A stretch of DNA of 64,000 nucleotides from Elysia crispata (Eukaryota; Mollusca; Gastropoda; Plakobranchidae): contig JAWDGP010000257.1 of the NCBI GenBank assembly GCA_033675545.1, forward strand, positions 61,001-125,000, read 5' to 3'. How positions within the stretch are numbered: position 1 is the first letter of the stretch; every line of letters begins with the position of its first letter. Below are positions 1 through 38,853 of the stretch, piece after piece. The notes under the pieces were generated by a model. It made no database searches and was not told where the DNA came from. It saw nothing but the letters and a program-made list of their open reading frames with translations. Both the position numbers and the translations under genes were made by a program.

Positions 1-1802
1 AAATGGTGAGCAAAAGGGTTTGCAAACTGTGTAAAGCGTTTCATTTTCACCCAACAGAAATATTTGCTTATTCAGGATTGATTTCGTTACTAACTACGAT
101 GAGTTCAAGTTTGCAGTAGAAAATCTAAATAATGATTATATAAAAGAATTTTATTTTATTTTATTTGAAACATGCGAGCAGATTTTGTGACTAAGCGTGA
201 GGAGATCAAGATAATTTTTACATGTAGAAGAGAAGAGGCCGCAGAGGCCTCCAACTCATACTTGCCAGTTTATATCTCAATTCTCATGCAAAACCTATAA
301 TTAAACAGGAATTTTTTTCACTTTCACTTATTTTTATTTCCTGTTTCTTTATGATCTCTATTCACAAAAATGATGCCGTGAAGAGGAAATGCAGTTCTTC
401 AAAATGACAAGTATGAGTTTCTCTTTCTGAACGCCGTGGCTGTAGCTGTCGAGGTGAAACAATTAAAACACATTTTTCGCTTCATAATTAGGCAGCTTGT
501 TTTAAGGTTGTGCAATCAATCAAAGAAACATAAAACCCAGCCCTGAAAAGCGAATTTGACAACTCTCATGTTTTCAAAACATTGTGTGTGATTATGTCGG
601 TAAAAAATAAAAGAATAGAAAAGCTGGATAGGAACAAGCACACGGACTAAAGCATATTTAGAGAAAGAAAGAAAAAGGAAGTGATAGGATTTTGAATCTG
701 ACGAGCATAAAAATTCATGTTTGATTATAATGCTCCGCAGCGTACGACTCACAGAGAGGCTCGAAGGATGTTCAACATTTGATTTCTGCTGACGCCTTCC
801 CTCACCCCACAAACCAACTTGTGTATTAACCATCGATGGTTGTGCAATAATTTGCTGCTGTTTCTAAGATTCAAGTTATTTCAAAACTATCAGAATTTAC
901 ATATTTTTTCAGCCATTTGATTTCCAAACAGTGTTCTTTTACTCTACAGAGCGAGTGCAATACTTCTGCGCAATAATAATTCTAATCAAATTTAAGAAAA
1001 AAAATAATGATTTGCACTGTATTCGGATTTCTTTAATTTTTTTTTTCTCTTAGATCAGCGTCATAATTTTGTACTGAAAATTTGCATGCGAGGGCACGCT
1101 TTGGTGCTTTCCTTTCTATTCACACTTCGACAAGCCTTTTTTACCTTCATTCATTAATTCTTTCTTTTTTTTTTAATTGCTCGTTCTTTTTTTTTTCCTT
1201 CATAAAGAATGTATGGTGCAGTACGGTATGCTGCTTGATACGTATGCTACTTAATGCAATAATAATATGTGCATTTGGCAAGTAGGCCTCTCAGTTATTA
1301 GCTGTGTCTCTTATGAGGGATAATTAATTGATAAAAAATGTTGAGTAATGTGAATAGATGATAGAAACAAAACAGGTAAGTTACCATAAACTGTCACAAT
1401 CCATTAATTTGCCAATTGCACACTTTCATTATTTCGTCTACATAATCATTGGCACAGTTCATTACACAAAGTGAAAGCGAAAAACAATAATTTTAGTTTC
1501 CCAAAAACTTTGCAGCTTGTGGATCACAAATCAAAACCTTAACAAATTTATATTATTTTGACTAAGTTTATATCGCGTGACAACGGCCTTAAACGAACAT
1601 TAGGTATAAATTTGCTTAAAGATCGGTTTTATTAAAGGTCCCATAAGTGTAATTTCTCTCTAACAAAGCAAACAAACGCTCTTTAGCAGTTGAGAGTTAC
1701 TGCATGTGAGACGAGCAGGTTATGGGTGATGTGTGTGAAACTGGATTATGACGCTCAATAAAGATATCTCCCTTTCATTTTTTTAAATAAAAAATGAGAA
1801 AA
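1..1802. other. Non-coding flank, no gene recognised
   Basis: AT-rich sequence with short frames only. No splice-consistent coding, RNA gene or terminal repeats were noticed. Confidence 0.5.
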
Positions 1803-1929
<127 letters not shown>

Positions 1930-2834
1930 GTAAGAGTTGATTGTACCCACCAAAGCTGCGTTCATTGCATTTGATCGAAAGTGCACTGCACCTCTATAAT
2001 TACTCATTTTGGAATAACGAATTGAAGTTTATTTAACTGTAGGCAATGAAGGTCAAGACACAAACGTGCTAACACTTGTGCCAATTTTAGAGGGTTTTTT
2101 AAAGCAAGCCAGGGAAGAACTATAGTGCAAAAAACATTAACTTTGTACATGAGAATAACGTTCATTGCAGAAAGCATTTGTTTTCCATGGATTACAAAAA
2201 AAATAAAACATACGAAAATGATCGCAAATTGCCCCGTTAGATCTTTTTGTTTAATATGAATGGTAAATCAAATGTGTCGCTTCTCTTTGGTTGCTGCAAC
2301 TAGCTGTGTTCAGCGGAAAAGCAAGCGTGAGGTGTGCTAATATTGTGCCCAGAGCTCTTCTGACAGATTGGAGCATTCTAATAAAAATATGGGTGCAGAT
2401 TGATCGGAGAATAAAAAACGATTTGAGACTTATGGTGCCTCATAATTTGTGCAAGTCATATCCCCACTTTTTTAAATACATGGCAATAAAAAAAAACAAC
2501 TTGTTTTGCGCATAACTTGATTTGAAAAAAAAATAATATGGGTAACAAGATGCTTAAAACTGTTTTAAAGTTAAGAAAAAATAAAAGAGGGACACACTTG
2601 GTTTTTTCCCCTGAAACAGGCAAAACTGTGGCCAAGTTTCAATAATAGTAAAAATGATTTTCATAAAGCTCATTGGTAGATCTCTCAGTGGGTCAGAGCT
2701 ACAGATAGGTTGGATCTCACCCTCAGAGTGAAAGTTTATACTCGGTGTTGAGAGCGGGTTTGGATTGCACTGAACCTCTTATATAAAAATTGTAGCAAGG
2801 TATTTCAGTACTTTGTTATTGTGTTTGAACGAAC

Positions 2835-2838
<4 letters not shown>

Positions 2839-2907
<69 letters not shown>
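2839..2907. repeat. (TA)n microsatellite
   Basis: About 34 TA units, flanked by ordinary AT-rich sequence. Confidence 0.95.
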
Positions 2908-2910
<3 letters not shown>

Positions 2911-3476
2911 CTATCGTCAAAAGACCACCATTTACAAGCTCCACAGTGGGAAATTTTAAAATTGGATGTTTTGTCATGAATTTACACTTAAAGCATGTGT
3001 AGATATGACTACAAGCTGTTGCTTGCCAAGATAGTTCAGCTATTGGTTCTGTGTGTGTGTGCATTTTTGTTATGAGCACAAGAGTGTCAGGGTTGTATTG
3101 ATGTATGACATAAACAACATGAAAACTGACAAAGTTATACTCAAAAGAGCTTAAAAAGACATGAAAAAATTAAACAACATCCATGAACTATAAAAAATTA
3201 GAATGAACAGTCAAGTTGTAGAGGAAAATGTTTAATTCACATCTCAATAATTGCTCATGGTAAGCGATGCAAATGCAATAGATGAAACTTAAATGCTATC
3301 CATAATAAGGCAAAATATAATATAGATAAATAATCATATGAGATTTATAGGATTCATAAACTATTTTGGTAGAAAAAAATATATAGGCTATATTTTTTTT
3401 TTTTATTTGAGGACAAAACTAGATAGACAAGATAATTTTAATGCACATTGCTTGGAATCTGTGTGGCCTCTGCACA

Positions 3477-4020
<544 letters not shown>

Positions 4021-5517
4021 TTATCCTTCTCCATATTATTTTACTCTACTTTCTTCACCTCATGTTTGTATTACATGTGTTGCTCTTCCATTTCTTTTTT
4101 TTTTTTTTCTAGTCTTCTTCTTCATCATCATCATCCAAATCAATATCAACACCTCCTTTTTTCCCTCTCACTGTCCTTCTCTTCAGACAATCATATTGCT
4201 TTACCTTTAGTGTCTGAAATCATTTAATATAATTTTACGGTTACCCTTGCAAGTATCTCTTTTTTCTTTATGTTAATATTTTTTTTATCTGCACGCTTGT
4301 ATTGACTATCCTCTGTATATTTTACAGCTTAAGATTCCAAATGAATTCTAGACTGTGTTTTTTTGCCAATTTTATTCTTTTGTTTTGTAATCAGAAACAT
4401 AAAATTTAATCGGACTTATACAGTTAAAACTTTTGATATTAAATATTGCCATGAAATATTCATGTTTTATTGAGAAATCTTTATGTTCAAAACAGTTATA
4501 AATTATTAGGAATGGAGTGGGATTAAAGGAGCTGGAGATAAATCGGTGTTTCTAATATCTATAAAATACTTCCGTATATGCAACTTATTATTCAGGCTCA
4601 AGAATAATAATTACACTGTTTACAAGTTTAAGACCAAAACGTCGAAATTTTTTTTTATTGATTTCAATAAATCTTAAATAATTTTGTAAGTTATAACAGT
4701 TTTTCAAAAAGTTGAATCTGCGTTTTAAATCAGTGAATTGATTAATCTTAATCAGTCAAAACTGTAGCTGGGTATCTCCTTTTCAATCAGCCATTTCAAC
4801 TAAATGAGCCTGACTGTATTTTACTCCTTTTTTTAGAATATGGTAAATGATTGGGTGACATGCAAACGTATTTTGAAGAAAAAAATAGAATGATAAATTG
4901 CGGATATCAGACTAGTTTGCCATCATCAATTTATCTTTGCAAAGTAGCCTAGTATTTTTTCATTGCACATAAAGATTGATAGTGCAAATAGATCGAAACG
5001 TCACCCGTTTACATTCAGAATTATTTATTCATAGATTCTATGGTAATAAGAATAACCAAATACTTTCATAAATTTTCAAGTTATTTATAGATTCTTTTAA
5101 ATGAGTATGAACATTATGTACGAATAAATGGGCACCTTAGACTTGAAACATCTCTTTTGCTCACGTAACACTAATCATTATTAATTAAACTGTTCCGATT
5201 CTCTTATTGTGCTTGTGTGTTAATGAAGGCTACGACTTACTTACTTTTTGTCAGAGCCACAGAGCAGGGAATGGTTTTCTTTTGTAACTTCAAACTATTA
5301 AGCCGTCTTATCTCCTTTTCTTTGCTAGAAAAACAACGTTATGAAAAGTGAAACATTACACAACACTGCAGACGTTGTACAATACAGGGCGCAAGTCATG
5401 CATGTCACAAAGGCGGGGAAGAAACTGTTTGGTTTCCATTCACAACTTTATTTCTTAGTAACTTCCCTTCCTTTATGCAACCTGAACATTTCACTCAGTC
5501 ACTGCAACGTATTGAAA
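4021..5517. other. 5' flank of GCDH
   Basis: AT-rich, no coding signal. It should contain the GCDH promoter and 5' untranslated region. No TATA box or CpG-rich core stands out, and the exact transcription start cannot be placed. Confidence 0.4.
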
Positions 5518-15977
<10,460 letters not shown>

Positions 15978-16265
15978 TGGACAGAGCATAGCAGGTCTTC
16001 ACAAAAGCTCTTTGAATGTATCGGACGTTACTCTTAAGTCTCCTTATAAGGACCATTAATCATTTGGAATTACAAATGACCTCTTGTGATCAAATCAAAT
16101 GTTTAAAAAAAATATTTTTTTTTTCAATCAGGCTAAGATATGCCTTAAATATATTGAGAAGCTCTGAAGTGGCAAAAATTGTAGAGAATTAATCAATTAT
16201 CTCATTTCCAGCAAAGTGAAGATATGGTGTTTTGGAATAAAATAAAGCATTGAAACTATCAATAT
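15978..16265 (+). terminator. GCDH 3' untranslated region with polyadenylation signal
   Basis: After the TGA at 15975-15977 the sequence is AT-rich. Overlapping AATAAA hexamers occur at 16236-16241 and 16241-16246, about 260 nt downstream, and cleavage is expected shortly after. No competing hexamer as good was noticed closer to the stop. Confidence 0.65.
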
Positions 16266-19200
16266 TTTTAACTTTAAAGTTATTTATTAATTCAAGTTAA
16301 TAGATTTGATACTAAGACTTGTGCAGGAGACATACACGTATCTCTCTGAGTGACTGTGATACCAGGTTTGAGATTATGTTTGATGTGCATTGTTTAGGAT
16401 TAGGGTCTTTGCACTTATAATTTTACAAGATTTTATGTATAGGTTAGCACATCACATTTTGTCCAGTGGAAGATCACTGAGCAGTTGCCTTACTTTGGCT
16501 GCCACAGTCGAGGTAACTATGAATGGGAGTCACTCACCAGGATAAATTTCTCAAATTGAGTTTTAATTTATGAAGGTTGTTGTCTAGGTAGGTTCTTGAA
16601 AGAAAGGGAAAAATTCAATTTCATTAATCTCTTTGAGATAATAGAGCAATACATACAGAAATCAATTGCATTTGCAATGAAGATAAGTGTGTATGTGATG
16701 AGGGTTGAAATCCAGTTCTTCAATTGCTTTAATTCTAAAATCAGCAGTTATTTTTTCATTTAATCTTGTTGAATGATACACATGTTGGCTCCTGAAAATT
16801 TCATATTCCTTCATTATCCCATTTCAAATCACATAACTTTCATTTTGTTGATTGTTTCATTTGATGGCTTGAGTCTCAATTATTATCTTTTTAAAGCATC
16901 CTGCTGTTTAATTTTTCATTGCAATTCATCTACTTCCTTAATGATATTTAAACCCAGACTACTTGTAAATTTTTTATGTTTAATTATTTCGTATTTGTTG
17001 CTTCCTCATGTCATAATAACACCTTTCAGATTTCATACTACTTGGTATTTGTCAGGTTGTGTTTGCAAGATCAATTATGTGCGGTGTTCTTAATAACTTT
17101 AAATTAAATCCAATTATAAGCAATCCAGCTGGCTCGTCAAGGAGTCCATTTCTATAGCATAGAGGCATAGAGTTTATCAATTTTTTTTCTTGAAAAGGTT
17201 CAATTTCACTGGCTGATATTCAGATTTACATGAGTGAAGGCCTTCATGATCTAATAATTTTACATCTTGGCAATTCTCATTATAAGCATGTCCTGTCAAA
17301 TGGTCAATTTTTTTCAAAACATTTTTCAGTTTGGCCCTCTGTTTTTGTTTTTTTTTTTCATTAAATTTAGTGATTTTCAAGACTGAAAATCTGATAAAAT
17401 TATTGTTTCCATTGAACTTCATACAATCAAAGCTTTAGATTGAAATTCTTGGTTTGTAGCTCTTCAATTATGGCTCTACTTTGATTACTCTCTCTTTTCT
17501 ACCATCTTGTCAGAAGTGAAAAAGTTTACAATTTAATTATATTTACAGAATTATAAATTATTTTTAAGTTAAAGATATCTTTTATAAAAGCTAAGCAAAG
17601 CTGAGATTTGCAAGGAGTTTGTCCATATTAGCTTTTACAACTTTCAGGAATGAAAGCACATGACAATGCAATCTCTGAAAGTAATTTGTGTAATAATTGG
17701 AATCTTTTTGTCATATTATACATGTACATTATGTTAATACCAGCTTTCAATCACCGATGTCAAACTGTGAGCTTGATTTCATTTGAGCTGTGTAGAAAAG
17801 GTGTACATGGCCTGCAATGAACAAACAAATGTTTTGGCTGTACATGTCAAATATGGTAGTGTTAAACCCACTGCCCAACTTTCAATCTCAAGATCTGGTG
17901 CCAAGGTATTAAGAAAATAAAAAATATCACTGCATTTATCTGTAACTACTTGTGCATGTTAAAATTTGTGAGAGACAGGCATTTTGCAGTTAGACGACTG
18001 CTCATCAAATTAGTAGAAACTCAAGCTTTAATATGAATAGCTCTACCTAAGAAAAGTTACTTTTTGTTTTGAATATATACATTTTCACCCGCAAAAAAAG
18101 TTATCATAAACTACACTAACATAAATAATAAAAAATTGTTCACATCCAATTATCTGAAATAATGGAGGAAAAAATTCAAAGATTTGACTTTTTATTTCAG
18201 ATTCGAACTTCAATAGATTTTGTATTCTACGAAATGTCTAAGTTGATTCTGTTTTTGTTGGAAAGAAATATTTAATGCAAAGAAATTAGTGTCACCATAG
18301 AAAGTACATACAGTTTCTTCTTGATCAGTCTGGTTTTTTTTTTTAATCAAATCTGTTTATTACATCATAAACTCTGTCCATAAAATTCATCTTTTATCCC
18401 TACAGATGCTTACAAATGCAAGCCCCTTTTAGCCATAGCTTGAAAAGGTATACTTGTTGGCTAATTTGTTTGCAACTTTATGAGATCATCAAATTCAATA
18501 AAATATGCTTTGGACTATTTGTTGTATTTCTCAGCATTATCTTTTTAAGAAATTAGAATGAAGCTCCAATGTGACTGAAATGTTGGTTAACTATTTTTTT
18601 TTAATAAATCATTAATTATTTTGAATAGTCTAAATTAGCAAGGTAGTAATACAGGTCAAAGATACAAATTTGAACACTCCAAGATATATAACAATTCTTA
18701 CTTCAAGGTTTGCCTCAAACTCCAAAAACTACTTTCTTATTTTTTTTTAGCAGCTAAAAGGATTAAAAATAAAGACTTCAACACAACATATGCATTTTAT
18801 ACTGTTTAGCCTGTTCAAGAGTGTCTTCATCTTAATTCTCTCTAAGCATCGATTTTCTACAAATAAATAGTGGCACAATTATGCCCTCTTATCATTAACA
18901 TACATTGTGAAAAAGTTCTTTGGACAACAGAAATTACATCAAATTTTCTCAAGCTTATATGACTGCTCTGACAGCGTTCAGTAAAGACACTCCTGATGTT
19001 ATGCTTTAAAGTCTATAAAAGAATATTCAGACATGTATGCAAGTGCCTGATCAAAACTGTTGCAAAATTTTTTCACCATACATCTACCAAAGTGTCTCAA
19101 CATTGAGTGCCAAAGGTGCAAGAAAGGTAGTGGGTTAGAGGGCATGCTCCCTGTAAAATTAAAAATTGCCTCTTTATGACGACTTTCTACAACTTTTGGC

Positions 19201-20423
19201 GCAAAATAGTACTACTATAACGTCATGTGGTCATTTTTTCCAACATTTTATCTTTTTATTTAAAATTTAAGCATTCCAATTCCTAAATATACCTCTGGTA
19301 ACTACTTTGAACTTCTAAAAATACATATTAAGATTACAATTTGTTTTCAATTTTACAAAATTTAAAACCCAGTCGGAAGATCTGAGGATCCCCCCATCCC
19401 CCTCTCCAAGTCGGAAAATTCAGTCAGAAATTGTTGGATTCCAAATTTTATGTCTGAATATTGATGCAGTCAAAACAATAAAGTACTCGAGAATCAATTA
19501 ATTCACCTATTTTACTCATGCCCTCAGGTACCTGCAGACCTGTTGAATAAATTTTTTGCTTTTGTTGGAGAGGTTTTCACCCTCAAATGACCAACAGCGT
19601 GAAATTTATGTGCCTAAAATAAATCAACTTGGTATTTCAGTGTTCAAGTGTAGTAGGTAGCACATCACAAAAAGCAAATGTAGGAAGAGTTTTCCTAACA
19701 ATCTTCTTTTTGGCTATATAATTAGGTATCTCTCTAAAATAATGAATGGGCAGCATTCTAAAATACTCCACACGGCGTCTCAGCCATGATACTTTAGCTG
19801 CACTGCCTCTTGTAGCCTGAGCCCTCTTGACCTAGCTTGACCTCGGGTGATGACCGGGTCAAAGCAGAGCCTAGAGTCTTGCTCTCTCAACTCGCGTATT
19901 AGTTAAAGTTAATGATAATCTTTTTTTTATTTCCTATCCTGCCAACTTAACTTGTACCTAAATGAAATATTTATATATTAAAGAAGAGAAGCAGCTGTGT
20001 TGTAGGAACAAAAAACTACAGAACTGAGATGTATAGTTTTATTATAGATTACCCGTAAACAGGGCACTTTTTCTACAGAGTTAAGGACGAAATTGATAAT
20101 TAAATCTTGCAATTATAACAAAACCTGCCGATGAAAGTTTTAGAAATTTAGATGTGTAATAGACAACATATTCAACATTAAACTCACCAAAAATTAGGCT
20201 GTTGACACAAAAAGTTTTTGAGTTATTCCAGTAAACAGTACTTGGGGTGTAATTATACTCCGTTATTTGGCACAGATTTACAGGATGTTTGTGTTGAGAG
20301 TTTCCTGCTTACAATTTTCCAATGGTATGCATCCTTTTCAGGATGGTGTGAAAATAAATAATAATATCTTATCACAGTCGCGTTTTTTTAATGAATAAAT
20401 TAATAAGTCAGGTGCGATGGGAT
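16266..20423. other. Intergenic interval between convergent genes, no gene recognised
   Basis: AT-rich, with only short frames and no convincing splice partners. A slightly more GC-rich patch at about 19770-19890 has TTGACC repeats but no named element. Confidence 0.4.
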
Positions 20424-20502
20424 TTTATATATATATATATAAATAAGTTAATCAGGCGCAATGGTTGAATAAATAAATGTACAGGATAAAAAAGTATATA
20501 TA

Positions 20503-20564
<62 letters not shown>
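20424..20564. repeat. (TA)n microsatellite with short duplicated flanks
   Basis: A short TA run at about 20428-20442 and a long one at 20495-20564, interrupted once, enclose a near-repeat of the flank (AATAAGTCAGGTGCGATGG and AATAAGTTAATCAGGCGCAATGG). Confidence 0.9.
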
Positions 20565-20567
<3 letters not shown>

Positions 20568-20574
20568 AGTCAGG

Positions 20575-21396
20575 TGTCTTCGCATTGAAGAGCTGGAGCA
20601 ATTTGCTATAAATGGGCAGACAAAATATGTTTCAATCTGTCTAGTTCGTTTGGGATGCCAAAGGCCCGTTCTCTCTCTAATTTCGATATTGCCTGATGGT
20701 TCAGCTGTGTTCCTTGCTCTCCCAGGAGCCCCAACCCGAATGTTTGTTGTCTAATGTATGGGATGCAATGTCTCTCTAATAGATGCTGTTTGGGGATTAC
20801 TTTTTAGGAAAATGTTTTTCTGTAGATGGACATGTAGGTGTCTATAGAAGATTGAATGTCTGGTAAATAACTGTGTTCAATGGGTTTTGTGTGAGAAATT
20901 GCTTTGTGAACATTGCTGAGAGCTGTGTTTAAGCTGTTGAAATGTAACTGAATTAAGTGTGCTTCGTCAACTATGATTGGATCGTATGTGCATGCTTGAG
21001 TCTGCGTGACTATCTTATTTGTGAGGTCCCTGTAGACACTGGGGTGTAAGTATTTATGAAAGTGGTTAGTTTTGTGTCCATCTACAAATGGGCACCATTA
21101 ATTTTGTCTTTATTTAAGCTGTACACCGCACGAGCGTTTTGAATAGAAATGTCACTGTATCTCTTTTTTAGATTCTTTATGCTTGAGTAGCACTTGACCC
21201 ACGAGTACTGTGAATGAGTGTCTTCAATGTCATTTTTAATGTTCAGATCGTAAATTAAGAAAATATCTCCAGAAAGAGCAGAACACAAGTGGCTCCTACT
21301 ATTGTGCTTTTGTTGTTTTCTCGTCACACGCAATCTAGCACATATACGACACAGACCGTTAACATTGTTTATATGAGTCTCTCTGGAGTCTTCCAT
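20575..21396 (-). pseudogene. Degraded transposon-like coding remnant, family not established
   Basis: Read on the - strand, this stretch looks like old coding sequence. Its upstream part has a CxxC motif (NGLCRICARLRVTRKQQK) followed by a Cys/His-containing segment; its downstream part has a His/Glu-rich motif around KVIPKQHLLERHC. Similar arrangements occur in repetitive, transposon-associated proteins of many invertebrates, but I cannot name the family with confidence. It is broken by several disablements and no terminal repeats were identified. It abuts a TA microsatellite on its low-coordinate side and lies between the convergent GCDH and DNAJC21 genes. Confidence 0.45.
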
Positions 21397-22189
21397 AGTT
21401 GGTAAAAGCCTTTATTTAAAAAGTTAAATTAGTTTATAAGATATGCTGTCAACAGAAAAAAAATTACATCTTCGTAAAGCTATTATTTTGAATTTTCCTA
21501 TGGCCGAGAAACAAAGTTTATTCATCGTGTGGAATTTTTATAATTAGCCTTACAACTTACTTAATTATGTTTTCAATATTCAGTTTAAAAAAATATTTAC
21601 TCCTAATTCATGAACATCTCACACTCGCAATAATTAAGTTAGAATTATCAGATTTTCACGAATATATTGAGGAAAAACAGGGAGTTGTGGAGAAAAAACA
21701 AATATAATCCAGTCTTGAGTAGTTGCAAAGCAAGAACTGATTAAAATGCCGAAAAATTGCATGGTTTTATTGATAACATGCAGCACCAAGCTATAACAGT
21801 CGGGCCGTGCACCTGACCTCAGGTCACCTGTCAAGGCGGCCCTGATTTATGGCAGTAGGGCCATCTCTAGCGCTCAACTAAAGTAGAGTGAAGAAATAGA
21901 ATTTGCTACGCCGTGTCCAAGCTTCAAAAACCCTCAGCTGCCACTGAAGGACCTTTTAAAAGGCAGCAAAAGTCTGCTTAACTTGTGCGAAGCTTTAAAA
22001 AATAAGATCTTTGATATTGTAAGTATACATGTATTGACGTGTTTTGTATACAACATTTTTGTTGAACCGAAAAAAAGCATTTTTTTTTTTCATGATTACC
22101 TCATCTACAGTTGTTTAAATGAAAAACACACATATACATTATGACAAAACGAAATTTAAGAGGAATAATTTTGAAATCACCCCTGATTC

Positions 22190-22195
22190 TTTATT
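22190..22195 (-). terminator. Probable DNAJC21 polyadenylation signal
   Basis: TTTATT on the + strand is AATAAA on the coding strand, about 180 nt after the DNAJC21 stop at 22374. It is the first canonical hexamer I noticed in the 3' flank. The gene converges on GCDH with roughly 5.9 kb between the two polyadenylation sites. Confidence 0.5.
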
Positions 22196-22373
22196 CAGAT
22201 ATTTGCATCAAAGAAACTAAAAACAATCCAGCTGTTTAAAGTTTTGCTTGATTTTTGAAAAGACATTTTAACCACACAGTCTTGGACCATTGTCAAGAAA
22301 CAGGTCTTTCCTAATGCTAAATCAGATCACAGGCACATTCCATAGAAAGAGTAAAGATAATAAACTATATTCA

Positions 22374-36669
<14,296 letters not shown>

Positions 36670-37382
36670 TGCCACTTAAAGGAAGACAAATAAAAAAAAA
36701 AATTGTAAAAATTGTTCCTCAATACTTTAAGGAATGTATTTGTCATTTACGTTAGGTTTTTTTTTCTTTTCGTTCTATGGGAAACTAAAGAGCAGGAAGG
36801 TTTGTCCACTGAAGACTTATGGGCCACTTAGCTCCAAATGAGCATCATTCTATCGCCCAAATTAAATTTAATTAAAAATAATATGAAATTTAAAGAAACT
36901 AACACCTATGACAAACACTTTCTGTACATTTAATGGCAAATTTATTATCATGAACAACAAGTAAATGAGTTGATCAAGTTACCTTAAAATGAATTAGCAA
37001 GTGATATCATTATCAACATGTAATTAGCAGACAAAAGAAATGACTAATATTGACATACATTTAAATTACTGGTCATGATTGGATCTTTTACAGAAATAAG
37101 CTTTTCCCAATCTGCTCTGTTTACAATACACTTGTAAAAATTATCTGCACATTTTATTGCAAGTCAGCATGGGAGCCTGATAACTATAATGAGATGAGAC
37201 AACTTGGCAATTTAAGGTTGTTTGTAAATTTGTCTTTAATAAGATTTCAGTCCATTTGAGCTATCTTGTGTAAAAATTGATGTTCAGTAACAAAACTTCT
37301 TTTCCCTAGAAAAATACGTGTACTTTTAGTCAAAGAGTCCAGTATGGCAATAGGTTTTACTCATATTCTGAATACAAAATCA

Positions 37383-37593
37383 TGAAAAGAGTTCCTTTTA
37401 GGTACGGACTAATAAGATAATTAATACAGATCTATGCTGAATTAAAAATGAAATAAAAAAATAAATGAACTAGATCTAAGTTCGTCAACACCCTAAATTA
37501 AAAGTAATATTCGGTACTAGCAGTTCTATGGTCCCGATCAAACAAAGCCCTCTTTGGTGTGTAAATTAGTCTGTACCTAAAAGGAACTCTTTC
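37383..37593. mobile_element. 211-bp miniature inverted-repeat element with 8-bp target duplication (hAT-like size)
   Basis: Inverted ends of nearly 30 bp: the left arm contains AGAGTTCCTTTTAGGTACGG and the right arm, read in reverse, AGAGTTCCTTTTAGGTACAG. Both sides carry the identical 8-mer CAAAATCA (37375-37382 and 37594-37601). An 8-bp duplication points to the hAT superfamily (or P-like); the outer bases do not show a textbook hAT terminus. It lies about 0.7 kb upstream of the DNAJC21 start codon. Confidence 0.75.
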
Positions 37594-38853
37594 CAAAATC
37601 ACATTTACAAACAAACAGATATCATCTTAAACCAAAACTAAAATGTATTTTTCTTTGGGATACATTCTAAGGAATGCTTGACTATTTAATGTAACAACAA
37701 TTTTTAAAAAGAGGAAACTTCAACTTTTACAAACTTTAATTTTTTTTTTAATTTGTTAGTCTGCAGCAAAACGAGACCTTAAAGATTCTCACACTTTCGA
37801 ATTTGGTTTCTTCACTATGTGTAATTTATGAGAACCGAACATTTTTTCTATGTGTCATTTTTTACATCTTTTTCTTTCCTTTCAAAGGATATGCCTATTT
37901 GGATTGGCTTTAGATTGAATCTTCAGTCCTTGGACTTCGCACCTATAAAAGTATTTAAGGATGAAAACTTTTCTAAAGCAGCTACTTTATCAGGTCTAAA
38001 TCAGTAGATAAACCAATATGAATAATCTTTGATGGCAATTATTGAACTTAAGAAGCCATTTAAAATCGATCTGGAGCATTAGAGAAGCAAACAAGTTTTC
38101 ATGTACGTCTATTAATGAAACTCATCAATCTAACTAGGCACACAAATTAGTTCACGTTTTGCTGCTGAAAAAATATCAATTAACATTCAGGATATACCTT
38201 AATTTGTGGCTCTAGATCTACTTCCAGATAAAGATCCTAGACTAAATTAGATTGGGATTGTCACTACTGTCAACCAGCTCGGTTGGTTAGGGTATAAAGT
38301 CTAATCAGGATCATTACATCTTAGATCTTCTAGATGTAGACTATAATTATTACCAAAATTGAATTTCTTCCTCCAAACGATCCCAAATATCAGGCTTAAA
38401 TTGATTTAGTGTAATGATATTATCGAAGCCTGAGTTAAGATTTCGTGAGTGACTTGTAAGCTCGAGTTTTGAATCTAAATAGGCCTAACGTAGAGAAATC
38501 TTACTCTATTTGTAGTTTCAACGTTTCATGCAATTCCAAGTCTCCACATTTATGTACAGGGGTGACGGTAACTCTTTACAGAGTTCGGGGTATTATTTTT
38601 GGTTTAAAGTGGGAACTGCTACTCATACGACCAATCGCGAAAAAAAAAATTCAATTTTAAAGAAGTATAAGAAATCAATGGAAACAAAAGATGCTCATCC
38701 ACGGGATGTCTTACGTATTAAAAAAAACAAAAACAAAAACAAAAAAAAAACGGTGACATCGTTTTGGAAAAAGAAAAAATCCTAGATAGTAGGGGAGAGT
38801 ACATAAGTGAACTTTTTGAAGACCACAGAAAGGATTATAATGTTGTCGATCAT

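Noticed and set aside
20575-21396. Assignment of the coding fossil to RAG1-like or another named transposase
   Set aside because: Only short Cys/His motifs are visible and the domain order cannot be matched with confidence, so the family is left open.
38270-38320. tRNA-like A-box resemblance (GGTTGGTTAGGGTA), possible tRNA gene or SINE head
   Set aside because: No matching B-box, no cloverleaf arms and no SINE body follow.
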